Assembly: GCA_964346355.1 (NCBI GenBank) | Contig: CAYFUH010000029.1 | Span: forward strand, 1 to 18,149 | Origin: UBA6115 sp964346355 | Lineage (GTDB): Bacteria > Bacillota > Clostridia > Christensenellales > Aristaeellaceae | Direction of reading: 5' to 3' | DNA length: 18,149 nucleotides | Shown: one piece after another, positions 1 to 6,680 of the stretch | How positions within the stretch are numbered: position 1 is the stretch's first letter | How the letters are laid out: each line of letters starts with the position of its first letter | Made by a program: the position numbers and the translations under genes | Notes under the pieces: generated by a model | Seen by the model: only the letters and a program-made list of their open reading frames with translations | Told to the model about the DNA's origin: nothing | Database searches by the model: none

Positions 1-350
1 ACTCATATCCCATCTAACGCACAAACAAGCATCCCTTGCCTTCACAATTCATATGCATCACTGGTATGTTACATATTTTTATAGGTTATGCACGATAGAA
101 GGTTGTAGTGGGAGACAATATATGCATTCAGTAAACCATCAGCCTTCAAGACATAGATCAAATGCAATCGTTGTAAGGGAGAACTGTGCAAACGGATTAC
201 ATACCTTTTTTACACGATGCAAGGACATTCACTGCAATGCAGTTTATCCTTATGCTACCATTCCTTGCTCAGGTCCGCCCCATAGCATAGCGCCTTTTTC
301 ACAACCTCATAATACCAAATAGGGACAACTAATCGTTTGAAAGCAGGTAC
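1..350. other. A+T-rich stretch without a convincing gene
   Basis: I see no gene I can support here. One open frame at 53-322 could encode 89 residues, but it has no ribosome binding site, unusual composition (many His, Cys, Arg and Thr) and no recognisable motif. The base composition is visibly richer in A+T than the rest of the window. The stretch should contain the promoter of the gene starting near 354, but I find no well-spaced -35/-10 pair. Confidence 0.5.
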
Positions 351-353
351 GTG

Positions 354-1316
354 ATGATGAGAAAAACATTAGTCATTATAGTTTTTATCCTATTGATTTG
401 CCTTGCTGGCACAGCGCTAGCTTCCCCGTTACCGTATGGTATTTACTTACAGCAGGGGACGGAAGCCCTGCGACAAAACAACAACCACTATGTGCTTGTA
501 GCGGGAGAGTGTTTAAGTGCTGAAACGGACTTCCAACCTTTTGATAAAACAGCCAATCTGGACAATCAAGGCCGCTTGATCCAGCGTGCCACGTTTAAAA
601 TCAGCTGGTCTTATGGCGAGGTTATCGCTAAGAACACAGAGTTAGCCAGCTTCAGTGCCCTGTTTACATCGCAGGGGGAGCAACCTTTTACCCCAGGGCG
701 GCATTATCTGTTGATTGGTTTTCTGCAACCCTACAAGACAGACGACATGCAGATGGTCATAGGATTCCACCTAACATTGGCCGGCACGGCATCACAAACC
801 ATCAATGACGCGCAATGGGCCTATCAATATCCCCTGCCTGAGACCCCATGCTTTGTGGAAATATCCTCAGACGATGCCGATAACCCACTTGAATCACTCC
901 AGGATACCCCATGGCATCGTTATCCAAGCTTCATTGCCCTGGCACGTCAAAGCGGGATTGCCCTCCCCCTTGATACATTTGGCACAGCCGATGTGATCAA
1001 GCTGCAGCAAGGAGATTTGGCAGATCTGAGCAATGGTTCCTGCCTGGTGTCCGATGCGTTTGCCAAGCAAAACAAATTGTCCTTGGGTGATGAAGTTCAC
1101 TTCTCTGCCTATCCTCTGGTGTTTACTGAGCGAATCGCGCTTGGTGAGAACATCCTCCGCAACATGGATGTCAGTCGCAGCCTGATGTATTTGACACATA
1201 CCAGCCACTGGGCAGACAACGCACCGCAAAACTCGTTAAAAATCGTGGGGATTTACACCATCCATGAGGATGCGCCTTGGTGGATTCAAAACCCTAATGT
1301 GATTATCGTACGATAA
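354..1316 (+). CDS. Secreted or anchored protein resembling a MacB/FtsX extracellular domain
   Basis: About 320 residues. The N-terminus has one basic patch and a hydrophobic stretch (residues about 5-22) ending in an Ala-Leu-Ala-Ser site, so it is a signal peptide or a single membrane anchor. There is no other membrane segment. The C-terminal third contains a pattern typical of the extracellular domain of MacB/FtsX-type ABC permeases: a 'VSDAFAKQNKLSLGDEV' segment, followed by 'LKIVGIYTIHEDA'. In those permeases this domain is followed by three membrane helices; here the frame stops directly after 'NVIIVR'. It is therefore either a free-standing derivative of such a domain or the front part of a broken permease. 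The family assignment is inference from a short pattern. Codons GTG-ATG-ATG at 351-359 are all possible starts; the ribosome binding site is weak (AGCAGGT). Its A+T-richer composition contrasts with the genes downstream, which suggests a different origin. Confidence 0.6.
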   Translation: MMRKTLVIIVFILLICLAGTALASPLPYGIYLQQGTEALRQNNNHYVLVAGECLSAETDFQPFDKTANLDNQGRLIQRATFKISWSYGEVIAKNTELASFSALFTSQGEQPFTPGRHYLLIGFLQPYKTDDMQMVIGFHLTLAGTASQTINDAQWAYQYPLPETPCFVEISSDDADNPLESLQDTPWHRYPSFIALARQSGIALPLDTFGTADVIKLQQGDLADLSNGSCLVSDAFAKQNKLSLGDEVHFSAYPLVFTERIALGENILRNMDVSRSLMYLTHTSHWADNAPQNSLKIVGIYTIHEDAPWWIQNPNVIIVR

Positions 1317-1318
1317 TC
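1301..1318. repeat. 18-bp perfect palindrome over the stop codon
   Basis: GATTATCGTACGATAATC is its own reverse complement. It covers the last codons and the TAA stop of the secreted-protein gene. No T-run follows it, so it is not a normal terminator. Confidence 0.7.
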
Positions 1319-1344
1319 CCGTTTCTCCTCTAATCATTCACTCA

Positions 1345-1385
1345 TTAAAAAAGCTGCTCCTTATCAGATTGGCAGGGAGCAGCTT
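1345..1385 (-). terminator. Intrinsic terminator after msrB, probably bidirectional
   Basis: The arms AAGCTGCTCC (1351-1360) and GGAGCAGCTT (1376-1385) pair perfectly around a 15-base loop. On the minus strand the stem is followed by a run of six T, right for ending the msrB transcript. On the plus strand only a weak T-rich tail follows, but the hairpin may also stop transcription of the gene ending at 1316. Confidence 0.85.
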
Positions 1386-1404
1386 ATCATTACTACGTTA
1401 GCGT

Positions 1405-1959
1405 CTAATCCAGGTCATTAAGCAGGTGCCCGTAGCCCTCTGCCTCCATCCGGTCCTTGGGGATGAAGCGCAGGGAGGCGCTGTTGATGCAGTAGCGGAT
1501 CCCGTTGGGGGATTCCGGATCGTTCTCAAACACGTGGCCCAAGTGGGTATCCCCAAGCGCGCTTCGTACCTCGGTGCGCAGCTGCCAATAGGAGCGGTCC
1601 TCCAATTCCACAATGCGGGTGTCATCAATGCTTTCAAAGAAGGCGGGCCAGCCGCAGGAGGACTGGTATTTTTGTTTGGAGGTAAAAAGCGGCTCGCCGG
1701 TGACGATGTCCACATAGATGCCGGGCTCGTCCAGCTGCCAGTACTCATTGGTGTAGGGGTGCTCCGTGCCCGATTCCTGGGTCACATGGTATTGAAGCGG
1801 GGTGAGGGTTTTCTTCAGCTCCTCATCGCTGGGTTTTGTATATTGCAGGTTCGGTTCACTCATCGCTGTTTGCTTCCCTTCTGTTGTTTGCTGGCCTGGT
1901 ATCAGCATGCCAAAGACCAGCATGGTGGCAAGCAGTATGCCAAGCACAATCTTTGTCAT
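1405..1959 (-). CDS. msrB: Peptide methionine-R-sulfoxide reductase MsrB, membrane-anchored
   Basis: Reduces the R form of methionine sulfoxide in damaged proteins. 184 residues from the ATG at 1959, chosen because GGGAGGG lies just upstream; a longer frame to 2016 has no such site. Residues 5-20 form a hydrophobic anchor or signal peptide without a lipobox Cys, so the enzyme probably acts outside the cytoplasm. The MsrB fold is clear: 'SCGWPAFF' with the expected resolving Cys102, His139 and His142, and the catalytic Cys157 in 'RYCINS'. The two CxxC zinc-binding pairs found in many MsrB proteins are absent (residues 81-86 read IYVDIV), so it belongs to the zinc-free form. It lies 97 bases behind the ypfJ-like gene on the same strand, with no terminator between, and may be read from the upstream transcript. 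Confidence 0.95.
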   Translation of the reverse strand: MTKIVLGILLATMLVFGMLIPGQQTTEGKQTAMSEPNLQYTKPSDEELKKTLTPLQYHVTQESGTEHPYTNEYWQLDEPGIYVDIVTGEPLFTSKQKYQSSCGWPAFFESIDDTRIVELEDRSYWQLRTEVRSALGDTHLGHVFENDPESPNGIRYCINSASLRFIPKDRMEAEGYGHLLNDLD

Positions 1960-2056
1960 TCGTGTCCCTCCCAAAAGGTGGTTGGTCAGGAATACTGAAC
2001 ACACGAGGTAAGGCACTCATGCGCATGGAAGCGTTAAGGAGTGCGTTTTGTATCAA

Positions 2057-2959
2057 TTACAGTCCTTTGAAGGTATCCCAGCCGGACAGGTCGCCCGCCT
2101 CAAAGCCGCGCTTGAACCATTCCTGGCGCTGCGCGCTGGTGCCGTGGTTGAAGGTGTCCGGGTCCACATAGCCCTGGTAGCGCTTCTGGATGGCATCGTC
2201 GCCCACCACAGCCGCCGCGCTCATGGCTTCGGATAAATCGCCCTGCTCCAGGTAGCCGCGCTCGTGCATATAGCGCGCGACCACGCCGGCTAAGTAATCA
2301 GCCTGCAGTTCAAAAGCCACGCTGTAGCGGTTAAACTCCGTCTGGCTCATCGTGCCCCGGGCGACGCGCTGGCGCAGGGTGTTCAGCTGCTGGGTGACAC
2401 CCAGCAAGGTTTGCACATGGTGCCCCGCCTCGTGCGCGATGACGTACACCATGGCGAAGTCGCCCTCCTTGGCGCCGTACTTCTTGGTGAGCGTGTTATA
2501 GAAACTGAGGTCCAAGTAGATGGTGTGATCGCCCGGACAGTAAAAGGGCCCCACACCCGAATCCGCAGCGCCGCAGGCGGTATTGATCTGGCCGGTGTAG
2601 ATGGTCATCTGCGGCTCTTTATACGCGGTTTGGTACTGCGATTTGGGCAGGAGCTCCGACCAGGTGTCCTCAATATCCGCCAGGGCGACGGACAAAAAGC
2701 CCATCAACTCCTTTTCCTGCGGGGTTTCCTGGTATGTTCCCTGCTGCTGGCTGGATTGCTGCTGGGAGCTTGGCGGCAAGACCGCGCCGTCCACGACATC
2801 GCCCAGGTTACCCCCGCCCATTAAGGTGATGAGCAGGTAGATGACAATACCCACCAGGCCCAGCCCGCCGCCGCCCAGGGCGATCCGGCCGCCGCCTGAA
2901 TAGCTGCGCCCGCGCTGGTCACTCACATTGCTGCTTTTACGTCTGCCTTGCCATTTCAT
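2057..2959 (-). CDS. ypfJ: YpfJ-type neutral zinc metallopeptidase
   Basis: Membrane-anchored putative zinc protease of the YpfJ/KPN_02809 family; its substrate is unknown in the family. 300 residues. The start at 2959 gives the family's characteristic opening (MKWQGRRKSSNVSDQRG) and has GGAAGGCGG upstream; a 28-residue longer frame does not. Residues 28-48 are a Gly-rich membrane segment, followed by a Gln/Ser-rich linker (about 62-75), then the catalytic domain. The zinc site is 'HEAGHH' at 176-181, with a likely third ligand Glu217 in 'ELQADYLAG'. The Cys pair at about 129 and 141 near 'YCPGD' is also typical. It lies 64 bases downstream of the HAD phosphatase gene on the same strand. Confidence 0.93.
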   Translation of the reverse strand: MKWQGRRKSSNVSDQRGRSYSGGGRIALGGGGLGLVGIVIYLLITLMGGGNLGDVVDGAVLPPSSQQQSSQQQGTYQETPQEKELMGFLSVALADIEDTWSELLPKSQYQTAYKEPQMTIYTGQINTACGAADSGVGPFYCPGDHTIYLDLSFYNTLTKKYGAKEGDFAMVYVIAHEAGHHVQTLLGVTQQLNTLRQRVARGTMSQTEFNRYSVAFELQADYLAGVVARYMHERGYLEQGDLSEAMSAAAVVGDDAIQKRYQGYVDPDTFNHGTSAQRQEWFKRGFEAGDLSGWDTFKGL

Positions 2960-3023
2960 ACTGCGTCCGCCTTCCGGGCATGGCGCCCATGTTTTGATGA
3001 TTGCCTTAGATTGTACCCAACAA

Positions 3024-3851
3024 CTATATCTTCCCGCACGCAAAACCGCGCAGCACCGGCAGCAAGTACGCTACGCTGTCAAGCGCGATGTCCGGCTTCA
3101 GGTCGCTTTTTTGCCAGACTTCGCGCGTGGTTTCCCCGCTGAACACCAGGATGGTGGACACATCCGCGTTTTTGCCGCAGGTGATGTCGGTATAGATGCG
3201 GTCGCCGATCATCACAGTGTCCGCAGGCACTGCGCCTTTTTTTGCCATCGCCAGCCGGGCGATCTCCGGCTGCGGTTTGCCCAAAAAGCGGGGCAGGCGG
3301 CCGGTGGCATGCTCCAGCATCTGGGCAAAGGCGCCGCAATCGGGCACATAGCCAAACTCCATCGGGCAGACCCAGTCCTGGTTGGTAGCCAGGTACAGCA
3401 CACCGCGGTTGATCAACTGCGTCGCGTCCACCAGCTTTTGGTAGGTCAGCTCCGTGTCATAGCCCATGAGCAGGCAATCCACCGCATCGCTTGGTGTATC
3501 GGTGATGGGAAAGCCCGCCATGCGCAGTTGCTGTTTGAAGGATTCCGTACCCAAGGCGTAGATCAGCCTGGGCCTATGGTGCGTGCGCAGATAGCTGCAG
3601 GCGGCATCGGTGGAGGTAAAAAAGTCCTCCGCCACTGCCGGGATGCCCATCCGGGTCAGCTTGTTGAGGTAGGCGTCCGTCCCGCGTGAGGAATTGTTGG
3701 TGAGGAACAGATAATCAGCGCCTGCGTCCCTTATAGCCTGTAAAAAATCCAGCGTGAAGGGGTAAAGGCGGTCCCCCAGATAGAGGGTGCCGTCCATATC
3801 CAGCAAATACAGCTTTTTGCCGGTGAGCAGGGTTTCAAGCGCGCTGTTCAT
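3024..3851 (-). CDS. HAD-IIA family sugar-phosphate/nucleotide phosphatase (NagD-like)
   Basis: Cytosolic phosphatase of the HAD superfamily, subclass IIA (NagD, AraL, 4-nitrophenylphosphatase group), full length at 275 residues. Motif I is 'LDMDGTLYLG' with nucleophile Asp18 and Asp20, motif II is 'FLTNNSS' (Thr51), motif III is Lys192 in 'LGKPQPEI', and motif IV is 'MIGDRIYTDI' with Asp217 and Asp222. All catalytic residues are present. The real substrate cannot be told from sequence; members act on small phosphorylated metabolites. Its ATG is three bases after the stop of the MFS gene, so translation is probably coupled. The pairing of transporter and phosphatase suggests a shared sugar or nucleoside substrate, which is inference. 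Confidence 0.92.
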   Translation of the reverse strand: MNSALETLLTGKKLYLLDMDGTLYLGDRLYPFTLDFLQAIRDAGADYLFLTNNSSRGTDAYLNKLTRMGIPAVAEDFFTSTDAACSYLRTHHRPRLIYALGTESFKQQLRMAGFPITDTPSDAVDCLLMGYDTELTYQKLVDATQLINRGVLYLATNQDWVCPMEFGYVPDCGAFAQMLEHATGRLPRFLGKPQPEIARLAMAKKGAVPADTVMIGDRIYTDITCGKNADVSTILVFSGETTREVWQKSDLKPDIALDSVAYLLPVLRGFACGKI

Positions 3852-3854
3852 CGC

Positions 3855-5129
3855 TTACGCTTCATCCAGCCGCACATGTTCCAGGCTGGCTTTGAGCTTG
3901 CTGGCAAAATACAGCGCCAGCAGCGAGAGAATGGCTGACAGCAGCATGGGCAGGCCCAGAACCCATTTGGACAGTAAGCCGTTGATGGTGCCAAAGGGCG
4001 AGGTTACAAACAGGCAGAAAGCCAGGGAGAAGCCGAACATGCGCGCCTTCTCCGCCTTGTCGATCAAAATCATCTGCAGGCTGGAGAACAGGGGAATCAA
4101 AATGCTCAGCGCTAAGGCCTCCGCCGCCACGCCCACATAGACAGCCCAGGCCGCCTCCTTTGGCAATAAAAAGAGCATGAAGTGGATAGCCGCCATGATC
4201 ATCAGCCCAAAGCGCATCGGTTTATGAAAATTTTGCGGGCGCAGGCGCGGCGCCAGCACAAAAAAGCAAATGAGCATCACGATGGAGCGCAAGCCGGACA
4301 AAAGCGGCAGCGCCTCCTCTGATATGCCCAGGGAGGCGGTGATCAAAAGCGGCCAGAAGTTGTCCGTCGCAGAACGAATGACCATCACACAGGACATGAT
4401 GCCCAGCACCAGCATCAAAGGGGTCTTTTTGAACATCGCCCTCAGCACCGCCAGGCTGCCGCGGAAGGCGAAAAAGATGGATTTGCCCTTAAGTTCCTCA
4501 TGCCGCTTGGCACCCAGGGTGGTTTCGGTGGTCATGAAATACAGGATGATCACCTTGGAGAGCATGCACACCGCGGCAAACAGATAGAGGGCGCGCATGG
4601 TGGGCACCAGCGCAAAATTGCGTACAAAGACGCTGGTCAGCGGCGCCACAAAGCCCGAGATCAGCCCCGCGATATTGACCAGGGAGTAGATGCTGACCAG
4701 CTTGTCATCCGGCGTGTCCTCCACAAGCAAAAGACCCCAGGAGTTTTCTGTGACACGGAAAAAGCCGTTAAACAGCGCCGCCACCATAAACCAGGCGAAG
4801 CTCTGGGCGAACATCCAGATGACCATGGGCACAAACCAGGCGAACAAATCAAACAGCGCGGTCGCGGTGCGGCGGCCCAGTTTGTCTGTAATCGCACCGC
4901 CGATGAGGGCACAGACCATCTGGCTGAGCAAAAAGGTGGTCGCCACCACACCGATTTGCAATTCGCTCAGGCCCAGCGCCTGCATGTACTTGGCCGCCAG
5001 GGGCATAAAAAGGGTGACCGGAACGCCCCAGAGGGGCTCGGTATACACACAGGCGCGCGCGTTTCCGCGCAGGTGAATCAAGGTATCTACCAGCTGGTTG
5101 CGTGAAAGCAGCGCTTTGATGGAGGCCAT
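3855..5129 (-). CDS. MFS transporter
   Basis: Integral membrane transporter of the major facilitator superfamily, 424 residues with about twelve hydrophobic segments, the usual size. The diagnostic loop between helices 2 and 3 is clear: 'GGAITDKLGRRTA' at about 77-89 matches the family's motif A (G-x3-D-R/K-x-G-R-R). A central basic loop (about 205-220) separates the two six-helix halves. The sequence has no marker that lets me name a substrate; drug, sugar and metabolite exporters all remain possible. The start at 5129 has a weak purine-rich site (AAGTGAG). It is the first gene of a minus-strand group with the HAD phosphatase, read from the promoter at 5161-5189. Confidence 0.9.
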   Translation of the reverse strand: MASIKALLSRNQLVDTLIHLRGNARACVYTEPLWGVPVTLFMPLAAKYMQALGLSELQIGVVATTFLLSQMVCALIGGAITDKLGRRTATALFDLFAWFVPMVIWMFAQSFAWFMVAALFNGFFRVTENSWGLLLVEDTPDDKLVSIYSLVNIAGLISGFVAPLTSVFVRNFALVPTMRALYLFAAVCMLSKVIILYFMTTETTLGAKRHEELKGKSIFFAFRGSLAVLRAMFKKTPLMLVLGIMSCVMVIRSATDNFWPLLITASLGISEEALPLLSGLRSIVMLICFFVLAPRLRPQNFHKPMRFGLMIMAAIHFMLFLLPKEAAWAVYVGVAAEALALSILIPLFSSLQMILIDKAEKARMFGFSLAFCLFVTSPFGTINGLLSKWVLGLPMLLSAILSLLALYFASKLKASLEHVRLDEA

Positions 5130-5160
5130 ATCTTACTCACTTTCTGGTATTATCGCGCTC

Positions 5161-5189
5161 ATCATAGCCAATCTACGGACTTGGTTCAA
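5161..5189 (-). promoter_or_regulatory. Sigma-70-type promoter of the MFS-HAD operon
   Basis: Minus strand: -35 TTGAAC (5189-5184), 17-base spacer, -10 TATGAT (5166-5161). Transcription would start near 5154, about 25 bases before the MFS start codon. Confidence 0.7.
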
Positions 5190-5203
5190 GGGGCAAACAG
5201 GAA

Positions 5204-5238
5204 AAACGCCAGGGAGATGGCGCAGCTCCCTGGCGTTT
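5204..5238. terminator. Strong bidirectional terminator after the DUF1349 gene
   Basis: The arms AAACGCCAGGGAG (5204-5216 region) and CTCCCTGGCGTTT (5226-5238) pair perfectly. On the minus strand the stem runs into TTTTT, which fits the end of the gene at 5253. It also insulates that gene from the MFS promoter lying immediately beyond. Confidence 0.9.
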
Positions 5239-5252
5239 GGTTTATTCGCAGA

Positions 5253-5843
5253 TTATTTGCCCTGGCGAAGGTTCTTGACCGTCCTGTTCTCCAGCGTGAA
5301 GTGCGCAAAATGGCGCGGGCCGCCCTCGCCCAGCGGGGACTGGGCGACCAGGCCCACCTTGAGGGGCTGGTCGGTCTGCATGTAAAACAGACGGGTCATG
5401 TCAAAGCGTTCGCCATCCATGGAATAGTGGAAGGAGAAATAGTTGCCCACGCGGGCAGCCTGCAGCCACAGTTCGTTGCCCTCCACGTTGCAGCCATTCG
5501 CATCATCCGAGCGCACCTGGGTGACCACGCTGACCACGGCACGGGTGCCGAAGTCGCTTTGTTCAAAGCACAGTTTGCCCCAGTTTAACGCATCCTTCAT
5601 CAGCAGGATGGCGCAGGCGTCGTAATCGGCCTTGAATTCCAGGGACACCTTGACGCGCAGGACAAAGTCGCCCTCAACCTCGGTATAGTAGTAGGGCGCG
5701 TTGCCCACGGACTCATCCGGCATGCCCTGCGCGTTGAGCTTTTCACCGAAATTGAAATAGTCGGTTAAAGCCGGCGCGTGGATGGTCAACACGCCGTCCT
5801 TTTCTTCCAGTGTGCTTTCATTAATCCATGTAAAGGTACGCAA
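5253..5843 (-). CDS. DUF1349 domain protein (concanavalin-like beta-sandwich)
   Basis: 196 residues, essentially one DUF1349 domain, a lectin-like beta-sandwich related to the C-terminal domain of some beta-xylosidases. Typical features are the early Trp ('FTWINES'), 'DFVLRVKVSLEFKADYDACA', 'WGKLCFEQS' and 'LWLQAARVGNYFSFHYSMDG'. There is no signal peptide, so it is probably cytosolic. It presumably binds a carbohydrate or modified sugar; no catalytic role can be claimed. The start is a TTG at 5843, six bases after GGAGG, and no ATG fits better. It follows the MglC-like remnant by 16 bases, which suggests it was once the last gene of a sugar-uptake operon. With that operon truncated, its current promoter is unclear. 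Confidence 0.85.
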   Translation of the reverse strand: MRTFTWINESTLEEKDGVLTIHAPALTDYFNFGEKLNAQGMPDESVGNAPYYYTEVEGDFVLRVKVSLEFKADYDACAILLMKDALNWGKLCFEQSDFGTRAVVSVVTQVRSDDANGCNVEGNELWLQAARVGNYFSFHYSMDGERFDMTRLFYMQTDQPLKVGLVAQSPLGEGGPRHFAHFTLENRTVKNLRQGK

Positions 5844-5859
5844 TGATTTCCTCCTGTGC

Positions 5860-6129
5860 TTATTTTTTGGTGAGGTATTTGCGCATGTCGATGGCGCAGG
5901 CGATCAGGATGACAGCGCCCTTGATGATGAAGGTGGTGTTGCCGGAGATGCCCAAAAACAGCATGCCGCTCATGATGAGCTGCATCAGCAGCACCCCCAG
6001 GATGACGCCGGAGATCTTACCAATGCCGCCGACAAAGGAAACGCCGCCGATGACGCAGGCTGCGATGGCGTCCAATTCGTAGTTGAGGCCAACAGTGCCG
6101 GTGGACGCGCCCAGGCGGGCCACTTCCAC
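5860..6129 (-). pseudogene. 5'-truncated sugar ABC permease, MglC/RbsC-like C-terminus
   Basis: Only the last 89 or so residues of a galactose/ribose-type ABC permease remain, against about 330 in the intact family. The retained part is unmistakable: 'YELDAIAACVIGGVSFVGG' followed by 'GVILGVLLMQLIMSGMLFLGI' and 'IIKGAVILIACAIDMRKYL', which is closest to MglC. The frame is open upstream only to a TAA at about 6172-6174, with no ATG and no ribosome binding site; a GTG at 6129 would be the only start. Homology seems to end near 6140, where the sequence becomes A+T-rich. The ATPase and binding protein expected in such an operon are not in the window. I infer a deletion that removed the front of the operon. 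Confidence 0.85.
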
Positions 6130-6177
6130 AATAAACGCAAATTTAAAGCGTTTTTTGTAAATTTTTCTAATTTATGG

Positions 6178-6231
6178 GTGCAATTGTCCCATCAAAGACA
6201 AGTTTTCGCTTGATTTGATAGGACGATTCAC
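6178..6231. repeat. Long imperfect inverted repeat at the end of the DsrE-like gene
   Basis: The left arm 6178-6196 and right arm 6214-6231 pair over about 17 positions: GTG with CAC, AATTGTCC with GGACGATT (one G-T pair), and ATCAAA with TTTGAT, with two single-base interruptions and a 17-base loop. The right arm contains the TGA stop of the DsrE-like gene (6230-6228). No compact T-run follows on the minus strand, so it is a poor classical terminator. It lies next to the truncation point of the MglC-like remnant. Confidence 0.6.
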
Positions 6232-6566
6232 ATGCTGATTACATCAAATCCCTGCGCTATAAAGGGCTTCATACCGGCATGGCCATTCATGTCAGACAGC
6301 ATGGGCAGGCCGGTCGCTGCGCAGGCCTCGTAGACTTCCAGCACCTTGGAGCAGGCCAAGCAGATGCCCGCGATTATGCCAGCTTCCTTGACCTTCATAT
6401 ACACGGGGTTTTTCTCGCTTTCCAGCAAGGGCACCAGCTTGACGGACGCGCCTTCAAAAATGACGCGGACGTCATGCCCTGCCTCGTGCAATTGGGCTGC
6501 GTTTAATAGGACGTGCAAAAAACAGCTTTTTTCGCCTGTCATGCCATAGAACAGTATTTTTTTCAT
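6228..6566 (-). CDS. DsrE-like small protein
   Basis: 112-residue cytosolic protein with the DsrE/DsrF-like alpha/beta fold. It opens 'MKKILFYGMTGEKSCFLHVLLNAAQLHEAGHDVRVIFEG', broken here into a first beta strand, a helix and a second strand typical of the family; a 'CLACSK' segment (Cys69, Cys72) precedes the C-terminal half, with more Cys at 15 and 82. DsrE-fold proteins carry sulfur as persulfide on a Cys or act as small sulfur-relay or redox proteins; the two Cys in CxxC spacing fit that, but no partner genes are present. AAGGAGA lies seven bases before the ATG at 6566. It is a single-gene unit with a candidate promoter at 6596-6624. Confidence 0.8.
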   Translation of the reverse strand: MKKILFYGMTGEKSCFLHVLLNAAQLHEAGHDVRVIFEGASVKLVPLLESEKNPVYMKVKEAGIIAGICLACSKVLEVYEACAATGLPMLSDMNGHAGMKPFIAQGFDVISM

Positions 6567-6595
6567 GTTCGTCTCCTTCGCATATCGTTTTTTCC

Positions 6596-6624
6596 ATCAT
6601 ATCATATCTGGCTGGTCTTTGCAG
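6596..6624 (-). promoter_or_regulatory. Candidate promoter of the DsrE-like gene
   Basis: Minus strand: weak -35 CTGCAA (6624-6619), 17-base spacer, -10 TATGAT (6601-6596). The TATGA unit is repeated in tandem, so the exact -10 is uncertain. Confidence 0.4.
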
Positions 6625-6629
6625 GACAC

Positions 6630-6658
6630 AAAAACGCCGGGGCGCTTGCAGCCCCGGC
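6630..6658 (-). terminator. Terminator of the SH3-repeat protein gene
   Basis: The perfect 8-bp stem GCCGGGGC (6636-6643) and GCCCCGGC (6651-6658) with a 7-base loop is followed on the minus strand by G and five T. It lies 23 bases after the stop at 6681. Confidence 0.9.
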
Positions 6659-6680
6659 AAATGGATGTGTCATGGATCAA

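Noticed and set aside
53..322. 89-residue open frame at the left end
   Set aside because: No ribosome binding site, no recognisable motif and an odd composition; an A+T-rich stretch opens frames like this by chance.
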